From Coprinellus micaceus (Eukaryota > Basidiomycota > Agaricomycetes > Agaricales > Psathyrellaceae): DNA of 64,000 bases. This document shows, in pieces, positions 49,501 to 61,510 of this stretch. A model generated the notes under the pieces. That model saw nothing but the letters and a program-made list of their open reading frames with translations, was not told the DNA's origin and did no database searches. Positions within the stretch are counted from its first letter, which is position 1; each line of letters starts with the position of its first letter. A program made the translations under genes and the position numbers. The stretch is taken from contig OX596338.1 of NCBI GenBank assembly GCA_951394405.1, positions 1,798,001 to 1,862,000 of the forward strand. Direction: 5' to 3'.

Positions 49501-50773
49501 ACCGCGACACCATCTGGCCCCCTGAGCGCAACCCCCACTTTGAACGTATCCAGGTTTACATCGACAACTACAAAGAGTCGTTCACCGACGAGCTTTATCA
49601 GTGGTACATCCAACATGGCGAACTACGGATTATGTTTGACCAGGAGGCCGAGCACGATCAGAGCGCATTTATTGATAGGTTCTTTGCGAAGAAACCAAAT
49701 CCGGGGATTAGCTGGTTGCACAGTATCGGGAAGGAGAGGTACGAAGAGGCTGCACAGGCGCTTTTGGAGGAGGCCAAGCGCGCGAGGGAGTTGCAGGCGA
49801 AACATTTGATGTTGAGTATCGGGAAGTTGTCGCAGTTGGCAGGGGAGAGTGCGGATGAGAAGGTTTTGGATGGTGAGTTTCTTGTCATGCCCTTACATAT
49901 GGCAAATATGAAGCGGTTCCACAGCCTTCCACGACGAACTCGACTTCGTTAGTGTCCACCAAACTCTTATCGCCGAGTTCAAGAGCGCGCTTGAGGGTGT
50001 CACCGGCCGACGGTCGTTGGATAACCAGGTCGACATCATTATCAAAGCAAAGGCTCGAAAACTGAAGGAGACCAAAGGCTTTGCGAGCGTGTACAAGGAC
50101 CTCCTCAAGCAGCTTCTCCAGGGCAAGGCGCTCTCGATTGAGGACGCGGTAGACCTGTTGACATTGAAAGACAACTTGCTGGTATTGAAAGATAACGATG
50201 AGTATGAAGTAGAGACAGTGCGCGATTACGCAACTGCGCTCTACCTTCTTTCGTCTGTTCATGTGAGCGAACGCGCTTATTCCAACGTTCGGCGCCCGGA
50301 TTGACTTAGTGGATGTAGGATTTGCCTGAGGCGAGGAAGAAGTCGGCCTTCCGCACAGTTTGGAGGAGAGTGTACCTCAACGACGAGTACGTGTGTTTCC
50401 CCTGCTCCGATACCTGCGTTTCTAACACTCGGACAGCTGGGTTGCTATCGGTAAAACCGCCAACGTCTCAGACTCCGAAATCAAAGACCGCCTACGGAAC
50501 ACCGCTCTGTACTATACCCTCAAGAAGGTCATTGACCATGGCACAGCGCTCGAGGGGTACTATAACCCTGCACCAGATGTTGCGCTGATCGTGCCAACCG
50601 CAAAGGAGATTGCGTCGAGGTGGGGTGGGATCACCCAAGAGCAACAGGCGGTGATCGGGGAGGATTATAATTATGAGCGAGACAGGCTCGGGGATTACGA
50701 GCTTGAGGAGATTTGGCTCAGGGTGAAGGAGTTGGTGGTGAGTGATGAGGAGGCGAGCATGTGGGCTCCGTAA
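46531..50773 (+). CDS. NUP133: Nucleoporin Nup133
   Basis: Nup133 is part of the Y-shaped (Nup84/Nup107-160) scaffold of the nuclear pore. After a basic Ser/Arg/Pro N-terminus, the beta-propeller begins near 46750 with TYAKTDELAVTFYANLP, YMGGIDTLSGFAVIAS and AIRGTPTCYIFVCPPE, then GHVRFWQSIGMGLAGGENF. Helical Nup133 C-terminal sequence runs from about 48000 to the end, with HLIVQ-free but characteristic stretches such as LHAAFDYRSTNHTGYGL, AFALAERYSDFASLVALC and WYIQHGELRIMFDQEAEH. The end is SDEEASMWAP. About ten exons and roughly 1,250 residues. Nup155 was considered, but the combined propeller and C-terminal signatures fit Nup133 better. The convergent COA8 gene ends 71 bp away. Confidence 0.85.
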
Positions 50774-50844
50774 AAAGGCCCTTGGATCTCTGTAGAATAT
50801 TTCGGTTTCACTTTCCTTTCTCTCGCAATAAACCCCGTGTATTA

Positions 50845-51436
50845 TCACGACGGCGATGACTTTTCGTCCCTCTGCTGAAACCACCTCGATACGCGAAACG
50901 TGAGCTTCTGCACTTCGACCTTGGCGCCCAGCCGCAGGAGTGCAGCGTTGCGCTTCCGCCATTCCGCGGTGTATACGTCGACACGCTCCTTCTCTTGGTT
51001 GTACCAGTTGGTGTTGAACTCCGATATTGCGTTTTCGCGGTCGAGGGGGGTAGCGGATTCGGGGAGGGAGGCCAGGATAGTTTCTTTGGCGGCGTAGTAG
51101 CGGACGTTGTTCTGCACGCGCCGTCAATCCTGGTGTCAATCCGGGGAAGAAGGCACGCACATCAAGCCAGAAGTTGTGGTGGAAGGCATCGAGCTGCTGC
51201 CTCTGGAGCTTGAACTGGAGCTCGAGATTGAAGGGTCTGTCGCTCGCATCCTGGAACTCGTTGAGCGAGTATGGGTGCCTGAGCAGGGTTGGGGGGGAAG
51301 CAGCCGGGGCATCGTCGTAGAGAATAGGGCGCATGTGGGAGATGGGATGCGGTGGGGCGACGCGATCACTGCGCACCGCCGACGTGTGCAGCCGCTGGAC
51401 CTGTCGCGGGCACCGACGCAGAAGAGAGGAGCTCAT
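50845..51436 (-). CDS. COA8: Cytochrome c oxidase assembly factor COA8-like (APOPT1 family)
   Basis: COA8 is a mitochondrial matrix protein that protects complex IV assembly from oxidative stress. The N-terminus is a mitochondrial-type presequence, MSSSLLRRCPRQVQRLHTSA. The family region follows: LLRHPYSLNEFQDASDRPFN, LQRQQLDAFHHNFWLD and, after one intron (about 51110-51160), VRYYAAKETILASLP, FNTNWYNQEKERVDVYTAEW and RRNAALLRLGAKV-like (RKRNAALLRLGAKVEVQKL). Length is about 180 residues, normal for the family. It is divergent from the AIM34-like gene (138 bp between ATGs) and convergent with NUP133. Confidence 0.8.
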
Positions 51437-51574
51437 CGTCGTCGACGTTCGTGTCCAAGCCAGCTCTGGCCGCCGATGTTGGGCTCGACACCGTGCGGGC
51501 CGTGCCCAACCGCCATCAAAAATTATGATATTGGCGGGGCGCTACTGACCTCGACGCGTTCAACTCTTGCGACG

Positions 51575-52301
51575 ATGTTGGTGTCCGTTTTCGCTGTGAA
51601 TGCGGTCGTGAAGCGCAGGCTCGCCTCGACTGTGCTGCTCTCTCGCACCTGGGAGACCCAGACCGTCGCCCAGCTCCGCCAGGAGAGCAAATCCCGGGGT
51701 CTCTCCTCGTGAGTACTCGGCACCTCTGCACTCCCTCCAGGTCTAACCCGGACTCTAGCTCAGGGAACAAGGCTTCCTTGATCCAACGTCTCAAGGAATG
51801 TGATACCCCCAAGTCCCAGGAGCTCCCTACTGCACCCCCAGGCGCTCGTGCTGCGTCGAGCACCGCCGGTGCTATCGACCCGAACGTCTTCAATATCAAG
51901 ATTCCGGATCTCTCTCAGCCTGTCCCGGAGGTTCCTGTGCAAGTCGTGCGTCTAATGTTCGCATCCTCAAATGCAGTGCTTTGACAATTGTATAGCCCTA
52001 CGTCCCCGACTTCTGGGACTCGGCTCACCAACCTATTGAGCCTAGGCCCGAGGGCTCAACCCCCAAGCTCCTCGTCGTTGCGGGGGCCACCACTCACCAT
52101 GGAGGCGGACCCTCTCACAATGCGCTGCCCGATGCTCGTGAAGACATCTCTTCGGCCCCTGCCCCTGCCCCCGCCCAAAAACCAGCCCCATCGAGTGGGC
52201 CCGGAGGACTCTTCTTCGACATGGCGGAGGATCTCGGTCTCCTCACCGCGGTCCCTGCGGCCAAGCCTTCCAGGACACCTTTTTGGAGGCTCTTTGTTTG
52301 A
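51575..52301 (+). CDS. SAP-domain protein, AIM34-like, probably mitochondrial
   Basis: Three exons give about 200 residues. The N-terminus MLVSVFAVNAVVKRRLASTV looks like a mitochondrial presequence. A SAP-type helix-turn-helix follows, TVAQLRQESKSRGLSSSGNKASLIQRL, split by an intron (about 51709-51758) and shown here in two parts: TVAQLRQESKSRGLSS and SGNKASLIQRLKEC. The C-terminal part has FNIKIPDLSQPVPEVP and YVPDFWDSAHQP, then a Pro/Ala-rich tail ending TPFWRLFV. Yeast Aim34 combines a presequence and a SAP motif in the same way; its function is not known. SAP domains usually bind nucleic acid, so a role with mitochondrial DNA is possible but unproven. Confidence 0.65.
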
Positions 52302-52571
52302 GCCATGGATGCGTATGTACCTCTAGACATAGATATACCTCTGTAATTCATAGCGCCAGACGTCCACGACCTTCGTTGAAGCCTGGTCATGTGATGTCAA
52401 TGTGTGATAACGGGGTTGAGACGTTTTGGGTCTTTCCTGCCTTGCTACCACCGCGTTTCCTCTATATCGAGCACTGATTGCTGCCTGATAATATCCAAGG
52501 CCTCGTGGTCTCGTCGTGCTCTCAGAATATGACTGTTCGGACATAGGGAATCATCACAGAGGTTCGATAAT

Positions 52572-54269
52572 ATGTTGCTCTCACCGGCGTACGTCCTTCT
52601 CTCCAACTCTCAAGATCTCCCTCTGATCACGGTCCAAACTGCTCTCCCTCATACACAGCAGCGGCAACCCCAATCTTCCCCCTCAGCCAGCAGGCGGCTC
52701 GTTCTGGGGCAAGTTCAAACCAAGGAGCAGGGAGCCTGAGGCTTCCCCCGGCCAGATGGCGGTAGCACGGCAGAGGCTCCTGACCCTCGCTTTTGAGGAT
52801 ATGGAAACAATCAGGGTGGTACGCGGCGACATTAGCTTTAATGAATGACACTCCCTGACAAGGCCGGTCTAGCTTCCCAACAGCTTTGTAGTGCGTGTGT
52901 TGATAACCGAGTCGACGCGGTCTCGCACTAAAAAACCTTGCAGGAACTCGATGCCCTCGCGAGGGACTGGACTAAGCCCCCGCCAGGATGTCCTTTTACC
53001 CTCCGTGTACCGGTAGAGTTTGCCTCCTTCCAAGCTGCGGTGCGTATCCACGAGTCCGATCTCGCGCGCGTAGTTGCTGAACAGCAATCCTACAGCGCCT
53101 GGTCACCGGCCCATACATCTACCTCACCTCGGAGGACTCGTACCAGATCGCGATCATGGGGGTGCAGGGTCTTCGCGTTGAAATCGTGAGCGACGCACCC
53201 CCGCCACCGGAAGAACCTCCCCCACCGCCTCCGCCACCCGTTCTCGAAATGCCCGCCTTGTTCCAGCTCGAACTCGCTCCTGGTCAACCTGTTGGCCTAG
53301 AGGTCTCCGTCGTATCCGATGATCTCGACATGTCGCGAATGGAAGACGGTACGGTCGTGGAGGGCCAGTTCTGGGGATGTCTCGATATCGTCCACCAGGG
53401 TGACACGCACAAGATGGACTTCTCTGGGACCAAGATTCCAGCAGGCAATGAAGTATTTACGCCAGAGTTCATGATGGATTCCAAGACGCTGCAAAAATTA
53501 GCTATCGCCGTCCGGCCGTCCATGGCCAAGTGCAATCTTGCGATCCTGGCGCCTGCATCGGTGTACTGCGAAGTCATACTGTCATTCTCGCCGCTGTGGA
53601 AGATTGGAACCACTTGGCCCACTGGAGAACCAATTGGGGACAACAAGATCAAGTACTTTGTTCGCGTACACCCTGGTGGAGCACTTGAACACATAGAGCA
53701 GCAAGTCGTGACAACAGCGGTATATTACGAGGCAATGTGAGTTCCCCCAATCCCACCCATTGGGCTCCATTAACGCCGGTCACAGACCCGATCCGGGAAT
53801 GGTGGATCCCCTCGAATTCATTGCACCTCGAAACAGCTTCGCGATGTCATTTAGAGATTTTGTCCCTCATCTGAACAACGTTCTCGACCAGCTCGGCATG
53901 TCCATCCACGCACGAACGCAATTCGTCAAGTTAGTTCTTCTCTCATTTCACTCTCTACGGCTCTTACTCACCTTTGACAGCAACAACCTATCATCCATGT
54001 CTAGCCACAGGAACATCGCCTATCGCCTCCTCTCCCCAGGCAAGATTGCCGCCGCCATCGACATCACAGTCACACAGGACCCATGTATCTTCACCCGCAT
54101 ATTTCTCATCTGGCGCGGGGTATCGGACGACGAGATGGGTAACTTTGCGACGTCGGGAGAGAAGGAGGCCAACACGCACAATTGGCGCGAGGTTATTGGG
54201 TGGTCGGAGGACTCGAAGGACTCGACGATGTTCCGAGTTTTGGAGACGACTGTGCTTGAGATTACGTGA
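52572..54269 (+). CDS. Conserved-looking protein of unknown function
   Basis: I assembled this from about seven exons. It opens MLLSPASGNPNLPPQPAGG, followed by SFWGKFKPRSREPEASPG and AVARQRLLTLAFEDMETIR. A short exon LPNSFV joins ELDALARDWTKPPPGCPF. Another splice gives FQAARLVTGPYIYLTSEDS and YQIAIMGVQGLRVEIVSDA. A run of eight Pro follows (about 53218-53243). The main globular part (53250-54260) has LELAPGQPVGLEVSVVSDD, GQFWGCLDIVHQGDTHKMDF, FMMDSKTLQKLAIAVRPSMA, FRDFVPHLNNVLDQLGMSIH and FRVLETTVLEIT at the end. I know no named domain for this. No signal peptide, membrane span or metal motif is evident; it is probably cytosolic or nuclear. Confidence 0.75.
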
Positions 54270-54780
54270 TTTGGTGGTATGGTCTGACACTCGCATCTTC
54301 ATGGTCTCGCTCTCTCTTCACATAATCCTATGTACTGTCCTCTTGCAAGCGTCTGGTCCTTTGCTGTAGCCATATCCTGATTCCCTCTTCTCATTCTCCT
54401 TTATCATTTACGATCACTGTATACCTTTATATCCACCTTGATTCCCTTGGTACGTCTTTCAGGATATCCGACAAGCCTCCCGTCTGCCTTGATGTAGTTA
54501 CTAGTCTGTTGCTGCAACATGATATTTCTTGCTCTCATTTCCAGCGGCCAATGGCCTCTACCTCCGGACCCTTTTATGCCCCAAGACGACGGCAATTGGC
54601 GGCAATTGGTGCACCGAGAATCGGGCCTCGCAAACCCTTCCATCATGTCGTGTGGTGCTTTTCGAGAACTATGTTCCCAAGCATTGAGGTATATACCGGC
54701 AGGCTCAGGGTGTTCTGACATTCCGTTCTTCTCCTTTGACCACGGCATTCTTCCCAGCGTCGACCTTCCAGCGACCCCGC
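54270..54780. other. Intergenic upstream of HTD2
   Basis: About 510 bp. No coding signal beyond short chance frames. It contains the direct repeat GGCAATTGGCGGCAATTGG at 54592-54610. Confidence 0.45.
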
Positions 54781-55902
54781 ATGATGTCCAACCCTTCGCG
54801 ATATATCTCCCGCCTTGCGTTGGGCGCCTCGCGTCGCGTCGCTCGCCCTCCATTGAGTAGCTCAGCCCCTATCTACCAGCGCTTGAACCGATTCAATTCA
54901 TCAATTGGTGGGGCTTCTAAGCCCAAGACTCTTGATGAATGGATCGCGAACCCCCCAACGCTCGAAGGCCTCGACTGTCTGCACCATGAGCATCTCGCCG
55001 ACGTCTTTGTCACTCTGCCCACCCGCGACGGTTCGCGTCAGGCCTTCCAGGAGGCCAAGCCTGGCGTGCCCCTCGGCTACGGGCACCACCTTGCGTTCTT
55101 CCATCACCGCAAGCCCGAATGGCTTCTGCGCGAAGATGGCACGGAGGACGACATCTCCCCGCCGGATCCGTTCATCACGAGGATGTGGGCTGGAGGCAGG
55201 ATCAAGTTCGATGTGGACAACCCGTTGATTGTGGGCACGAAGACGAGGAGCAAGCATCATGTGAAGGAAGCGCTGAAGAAGGGGTTTGAGAAGGGCAAGC
55301 CAATGGTATTTGTTACACAGGAGATCGCGTATACGATGGAAGGAATGACGAGTCCAAGCGTGGTTGAGGAGAGGCAGCATGTGTTCTTGCCTGAGGGACG
55401 GGTTGTGAGGAAGGAACCTCGAGTAGGTGAGCGCTATGTTTAGACCATTCGAAGGCATATTGCTGAGTAAACCGTGCAGTTCCCGACATTCCTACCACTT
55501 CAGACTTCTTGTTCACGTACAAGCCAACGCCAGTGACCTTATTCAGGTTCTCCTCCCTCATGTTTAACGCCCACCATATCCACTTGGACAAGGATTATAC
55601 CACTCAAGTCGAGGGATACCCTGGTGCGTGTATGTCAATTAATTTATAATATATGCTGACCAGTCTTTACAGAGCGCCTTGTCCACGGTCCAATGACTGC
55701 CATGATGCTCCTCGAGGCCCTGGTGTTCAATTATCCCATGGCGCACATCAAAGAGTTCGAATACAGGGCGACCAATCCCTTGTATGTCAACCGGGACCTG
55801 ACGATCAAGGGTACGTGGGTCGACTCGGCGACGGCGAAGGTGTGGTGCGAGGATGACCAGGGTACGGTGGGTATGCGGGGTACGATCAAGACAGCGGCGT
55901 AG
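54781..55902 (+). CDS. HTD2: Mitochondrial 3-hydroxyacyl-thioester dehydratase (HTD2 type)
   Basis: This enzyme dehydrates 3-hydroxyacyl-ACP in mitochondrial type II fatty acid synthesis, the route to lipoic acid. The presequence is MMSNPSRYISRLALGASRRV. The N-terminal MaoC-like half has PLGYGHHLAFFHHRKPEWLL, MWAGGRIKFDVDNPLIVGT and FVTQEIAYTMEG. After a splice from 55424 (GTGAGC donor), VPDIPTTSDFLFTYKPTPV and FRFSSLMFNAHHIHLDKDY follow; the latter carries the hot-dog-fold Asn-His region (FNAHHIHLD). The last exon starts ERLVHGPMTAMMLLEAL. Three exons and about 330 residues. ATG 54781 is immediately followed by a second ATG. It ends 13 bp from the stop codon of the convergent PRCC-like gene. 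Confidence 0.92.
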
Positions 55903-55915
55903 GTAGTACCACCCG

Positions 55916-57213
55916 TTAGAAGCCTGAATGTAGCGGTCGAGTAAGAAGCTAAAGATGTGAAAGCAAACGGGAGGCATATATGCACGCACCATATTTGTTA
56001 CCGGCTTCCTTCCGATTTCGTTTGCCCATAGCGATCCTCTCTTCCAATGCTTCTCTGTTCTCATACGCCTCCTTGAGTAATGTCGAGAGCTGATGTCGTG
56101 ACCTCGCAACCCCGGACATTTTCGCCGCCTATTGAGATGAGCAGTCAATATACTGGCCTGGGGTGGGATGAGTGGACCACGCACAGATATTTTCATCTTG
56201 GGTTCAGATAGACCAGCACCAGCACCCTTCGTAAGGGCCTTACGCACCTCTCTCTCCTGCACCTCCTTCTTCGCCCGCTCCATCTCCTCCACAGGGTCGA
56301 TCTCCTGAGCGTTTGCAGCATCGTAGTCTTCGAACCCTTTGACGGCGCCCTTCTCCAGTGCGCGGACGTGGGCGTCGTACTCCGCCTGCCACTTCTTCTG
56401 GAACTTCGTGTAATACTCCACGTCGTATTGAGCCCATTCGCCATTAGGCTTCTGGTAATAGCCAGGGTATGGGTCTGAAGGCTTTGGTTCGGGCATCTGC
56501 TCTTCAGGCACGATGGGGGCGGCAGAGAGGGAGGGAGCAACGGGAAGGCTTGAGGAGGAGGACGAGGGAATCCTGGGGGCGGCGGACATTGCAGTGCTCA
56601 GGCCGAAGAAGTCGACTGCTGGAGCTGGGGGTTTGGAAGGTGGAACGACTGGTTTAGGGGTGTTCGCTGATGTTTCTTCTAGTGAGACGTTAGCTCTCTT
56701 CTTCTGGAGAGAGGGAGGCAGGAGAAAGGGTTTCGGTGATGGTTTGGAGACGGAGGGCCCGGGGGCCATCTCTTCCTCAGTTGGCTCAGAGCCGGTTGAT
56801 ACATGTGAATTGGGGGGAGGCGAGGGTTCCTGGTTTGGCGAGGTGACTTCCTCCGAGCGACTACTGAGGTTGAAAACGAGGCCAGGGCCTCCGCCACCAC
56901 CGAGAACCCTCTGTTTTGGAACGGCGACTGGTGTATTTGTCTTCGGCGCGGGGAGCATCCCCAGCAGCGACGACTTTCCAGACCCAATTCGAGGCTTCTT
57001 CGTCGGCCTGTCATCTATTGGGTCGTCCTCGTCGTGCTTAGGTTTGTTGGATAGTGCAGGGAGCGCGATCCCGAACTTCTTTTTCTTTGGGGGTGGTTTA
57101 GGTTGTGAGGACGAGGCCACGGGAGCCTTCGCTTGCTGCTTCTTCGTCAGAGAGACAATAGGCGTCTCGGACTCGCTGCCGCTGCCGCTGCCGTAGTCGA
57201 CGAGTCCAACCAT
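55916..57213 (-). CDS. PRCC-like proline-rich nuclear protein
   Basis: PRCC is a nuclear, splicing-associated proline-rich protein in animals; fungal relatives share its C-terminal region. The protein begins MVGLVDYGSGSGSESETP, as PRCC proteins do. Low-complexity Pro/Ser/Lys sequence follows, then PYPGYYQKPNGEWAQYDVE and YYTKFQKKWQAEYDAHVRAL. After an intron (about 56131-56190) come ARSRHQLSTLLKEAYENRE and GKRNRKEAGNKYG. The last residue and stop sit in a tiny final exon after an intron of about 65 bp, giving KYGF. Reading through instead adds an unrelated tail. Length is about 400 residues. It is divergent from MTR3 (78 bp between ATGs). The precise cellular role in fungi is not known. Confidence 0.8.
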
Positions 57214-57291
57214 GGTGACTGTGTGGACGAGAGATCAGACGCGCTTCGGAGTTGCAAAACTTCCTTTCCTCCTCACACATCACCCTCTGCC

Positions 57292-58332
57292 ATGGCACAA
57301 TCTGGATTCGATAGAAGGCGTATCAACGGCCCAGAAGAGAGCTTCAGTCCTCTTTACGATGATGGGGGCGATACTCAGGACCAGTGGAAGGTTGGGAGGC
57401 CGAGGGTGGGCAGGAATCCGGCCAATATCAGGCCAATATGTGAGTCTTCGTTTGCTTGGTGTGTAGATTAAAGTGAATAGGAACCTTTAGTCCTTCAACC
57501 AGGATTGATTGACCAGGCCAATGGCTCGGCGTATATTGAGACGGGGAATACCAAAATCGCGTGTGCTATGTGAGTGCGAGACGATGATTGCAGGGTATGT
57601 TCGGCGTCTAAGTTCGCGAGTCCAGATACGGACCTCGACAATCGAAAAACGTCGCCTTCCACGACAAAGGGCGGTTGAACATTGAAGTCAAGTTTACTCC
57701 CTTCTCGTGTCCGCGTAGAAGGGCACCGATACGCGTATGCCAAACGTACTTTCACCGCAGGGTTTGCGCTCACCAGCATCATGCAGGACGCTGAAGACAG
57801 GTCCATTGCAATGGCCATTCACCAAGCTATTCTTCCCTCTGTCCGCCTAGAAACTCTACCCAAATCCACTATCGATATCTTTATCACGATCATTGAAGCC
57901 GACGGAATTGAAGGGTGCATCGCGTCGGGGTCCGTGGCCGCAAGCGCCGCATTAGCTGACGCCGGGGTCGAGGTATTTGGGCTCGTAATTTCAACGGCCA
58001 CTGTGCGTCCCTTTCCAGAATGTGCCTATGCATATTCTAACAGTTTTGCAGGCCATTGTTGGCGACGATGTGTGGCTGGATCCTACCCACCAGGAAGCTT
58101 CGAATTCAAAGGGGACCTTCGTCCTCTCGTGTATGCCTGCGTTGGCCACGGTCACAAGCATTTGGCAGAATGGGTCCATCTCACCTCTTCAACTCGTGAC
58201 GGTGAGTTCCTTCGCGCGCTCTCCCTGGCTGGGTATCGCTGACTCGCCGTGAAGTGCATGGACACATGTGAGAAGCAATGCGCAGACATGCATGCTGTAG
58301 TTGCTCAGACTCTACGAGAATCTGCGTCATGA
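57292..58332 (+). CDS. MTR3: Exosome complex subunit Mtr3 (RNase PH-like)
   Basis: Mtr3 is one of six catalytically inert RNase PH-fold subunits forming the barrel of the RNA exosome, which processes rRNA and degrades aberrant RNA. After a 50-residue polar N-terminus come GRPRVGRNPANIRPI, then after splicing FLQPGLIDQANGSAYIETG, TKIACA, YGPRQSKNVAFHDKGRLNI and KFTPFSCPRRRAPIR. The next exon has DAEDRSIAMAIHQAILP and FITIIEADGIEGCIASG, then VGDDVWLDPTHQEASNSKGT. The final exon reads CMDTCEKQCADMHAVVAQTL. The phosphate-binding arginines of active RNase PH are not obvious. Six exons. The acceptor near 57490 (TTTAG) is required; the later CCAG would create a stop. Confidence 0.88.
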
Positions 58333-58629
58333 ACCTCAGTTTCTGTTGTAAATATAAACGTCTCTCTTCCGTTCGCATGAAACAAGCTCTGTCAGTGTCT
58401 TGAACGCGCCAAGGTATTTGCGCTAAATTGAGATGATAACATCCGACGCCAAGCACTGGCAAACAGTTTCGTCGCCATCGTAGACGACATTGACCAAGGT
58501 CCCTACTTCCAACGCCCACCGACACCCTCGCGACACCTCTATTGCACTCTACTCTCTTCCTGTGTAGCCTCCGGTGAAAAACGAGGTTCTACGGTGTATA
58601 TTTAACCGTCCCAGGCCCACGAAAGCGAC

Positions 58630-61073
58630 ATGTCCAATAATTCACGCGACGCCGACTATGTAGTCCTTCGGTCACCAAAAGCAAATGTATACCCTTCGTC
58701 ACCACGACACTCTCAAGACTCTGACGACTCTTTACGAGCGCTGGAAATATCTGACGGACCTGCTCCTCGCGCTTCGACACGGTACAGAAGCCCTGCTATC
58801 TGGCTGTTTAGCGCCCTTGGATCCTGACATGTTGTCGCCTATTAGCAATCGCTCGTATTCCTTAACTGGGTTCGACTTCGAGAGGGATCTGGTGAGTACC
58901 TCTTTGGTGGTTCAGGGCGCGGGCTTATGGTTGGCCTCGAGATTAGATACCTCTGAGCGCTAGCGTGACAGATCCAGGGATAGAAGTGCATGATGGTGGC
59001 GAAAAGAACATTGGGCTGGTGAACGGTGCGCAGTGACATTATATCACCCATCTTCGTGAAACTAAACCGTATGCGTAGGCATTGCTTTGATTGTTGGCTT
59101 GCAGGTACGCCCCACCACCATCCTTCACATATTGCCGCCTAACATTCCGACCAGATTGGCTCCGGTATCTTGTGAGCTGCTCGAGTCCCTGCCTCCGGTT
59201 TCCTGAAGTTGATATCCTTCAGCTCTTCACCCGGAGTGGTAGTCGCAAATGCCCACAGTGTTGGTGCCAGTCTACTGGTATGGCTAGCGTCTGGAGTCCT
59301 TGCATGGACAGGAGCGAGCAGTTTCGCAGAACTTGGATCTGCAATTCCACAGAACGGAGGAGCTCAAGCATATCTGGCGTACGCATACGGGCCCTTGACG
59401 TCGTATCTCTTTGCGTGGACAGCGATTATCGCCCTGAAGCCTGGTGAGAATCGCACTCACCCACGTTCCTGCATACGAACACTAACTGAGTGATTCAAGG
59501 CGGCAACGCGGTCATTGCGCTGATTTTTGCAGAATATATCAATCGACTCTTCTATACCCATTCTAACGTTCAGGTATCGCCGGACGAGATACCTCAATGG
59601 GCTATCAAACTCACTGCTGCCGCAGCGGTTTTGGTGGTCACCATTCTCTGCATTGCGGCTCGGAAACTGGGGACGAGGGTAGCGGTAGTCTTTACGACGC
59701 TGAAAGTCGCTGCCTTGGTTTGTTGTCTCCGAGCAAGGTAGTTAGGCTTTTCTGACATACTTTACAGATTCTCGTCACCACCCTTGGGATAGTGCAAATA
59801 GCCAGAGGAAAGGCGTCCGACTCATTACGCGGTCACATATTCCAAGGGTCGAGCCATAGCCCATCACAGTATTCCCTCGCACTCTACTCTGGATTGTGGG
59901 CCTTCGATGGGTGGGATCAGGCCAACTATGTTGGAGGAGAGATTCGCCACCCGCAGAAGAATATCCCTCGAGCTATCCACTCGAGCATGGCTATCGTCAC
60001 AGTGGGTCGAGGTTGCTTGTTTGATGAGTTACCCCCGACACTGACTCGCCTTTAGATACTTTTCCTCATGGCGAACATATCGTATTTCGCCGTGTTGGAT
60101 AAGAACACCGTTGCGCTGAGCAATACTGTCGCTCTAGACTTTGGGAGAGCGATCTGGGGGAGAGCAGGAGGGACAATTTTCGCTGTCATGGTCGCTGTTT
60201 CGTGCTTCGGCGCATTGAACGGCTCATTCTATACTTCATCGCGACTCGTCTACGCCGCCGGACGAGAGCGCTTCCTCCCAGCCATGTTCGGACAGTTGCA
60301 CCCGACCCGCAAGACTCCTCTGAACGCCACCCTCCTGCAAGCCGGCATCACCCTAGCGTTCATTGTTGTTGGTGGAGGGTTCCGGTCCCTGATCAACTTC
60401 TCTGTGGTCGCATCGTGGGCGTTCTACTTCTTAACGGTAAAGTGTTGGTTCACTTCTTCATGATCCGGGCGCTCACCACGGGGCAGGTCCTCGGGCTCGT
60501 CATTCTAAGAGTGAAGGAGCCAATGCTAGAGAGGTGGGTAATCTGTATACGCGAGGGCTCTTGAGCACTCCTTCTAACCGATGTTTAGGCCGTACAAGAC
60601 TTGGATAATCACCCCGTTGATCTTCTGCGGTGTACGTATCCCCCCGCCGAACGGTCATTCGCCTTTCGTGTTCACCTTCGTTCTAGGTCGCTCTTTTCCT
60701 GTTATGCATGCCTATCATCGCAGCACCGATAGAGGCCCTTGCCGCACTTGGTCAGTCAACACTCATACCCGTTTCATGAGTCGTGAATGCCAACATCCCC
60801 ACCAGGGTTTGTTGTTGCCGGTGTACCAGTCTACTACATCACTCAGGCAGACGATGAATCGAAGCCTCGAGTAATATGTAAGTTCGCTCTCGCCCCTAGA
60901 TGGCGACGTTCAAGTAGCTGACTGTCCCCCACGTAATAGCCTGGTTCCAAGAAACGATGGCCCGCATACGCGGTCGCCCATCCGCGGGTGACGGATGGGA
61001 GGCTGTAGCGACCGATGGAGACGACGGCCTTGAGATGTCGCAGACACAGACACAGAGACGGACGGATCGGTGA
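58630..61073 (+). CDS. LAT-type amino acid permease
   Basis: This is a twelve-span-type amino acid transporter of the APC superfamily, nearest in style to the L-type/methionine (Mup1-like) permeases. A polar N-terminal tail (MSNNSRDADYVVLRSPK) leads to KNIGLVNG, IALIVGLQ and, through a 17-nt micro-exon (59155-59171), the signature IGSGIFSSPG. Membrane segments include VGASLLVWLASGVLAWTGA, YGPLTSYLFAWTAIIAL, AIKLTAAAAVLVVTILCIA, YSGLWAFDGWDQANYVGGE, TIFAVMVAVSCFGALNGSFY and LLQAGITLAFIVVGGG. The C-terminal tail ends SQTQTQRRTDR. At least eleven exons. The substrate cannot be set from sequence. ATX1 follows in the same direction 437 bp downstream. Confidence 0.85.
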
Positions 61074-61510
61074 AGGACCCCATCTTAGATCACCCTTCTT
61101 CCCTACCTACATATCGTAATTCGACAGAACTCAGCGCACATTTGGGAACCATTTCGGTAGAATGGGGATGCCATTGTATCAGCGGTCTATCGGCGTGTTG
61201 TCGGGACGATCCTTGGACTGCGGCACCAGATTGACGCCATTTCTGCTTGGTAAGACCACCGAGGTAGCATATAACACTCACGGCCTCTGTCGTGGTTATC
61301 AGTAACAGCATTATCCTTCGTTTCCCTCATAAACATACCGGTGAGTCTCAGTCGTCCTTCAGCATCGTGGGCGCTTGTGGTTCGATGTCTCTGAGCGACG
61401 GATCACCGTGGCAACGGAGACAATTGACCACGTCTAGATTCTACGCTTTGATTCCGCTCAGTGCTCAACAACCTCATCATAGGCTCACCCGATTCCTATC
61501 TGTATTTATT
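61074..61510. other. Intergenic between permease and ATX1
   Basis: About 437 bp with no coding signal. It must contain the permease 3' end and the ATX1 promoter. Confidence 0.45.

Noticed and set aside
56513..57196. 227-codon plus-strand frame
   Set aside because: It is antisense to the PRCC-like gene, whose Pro/Ser-rich codons leave the opposite strand open. No family resemblance.
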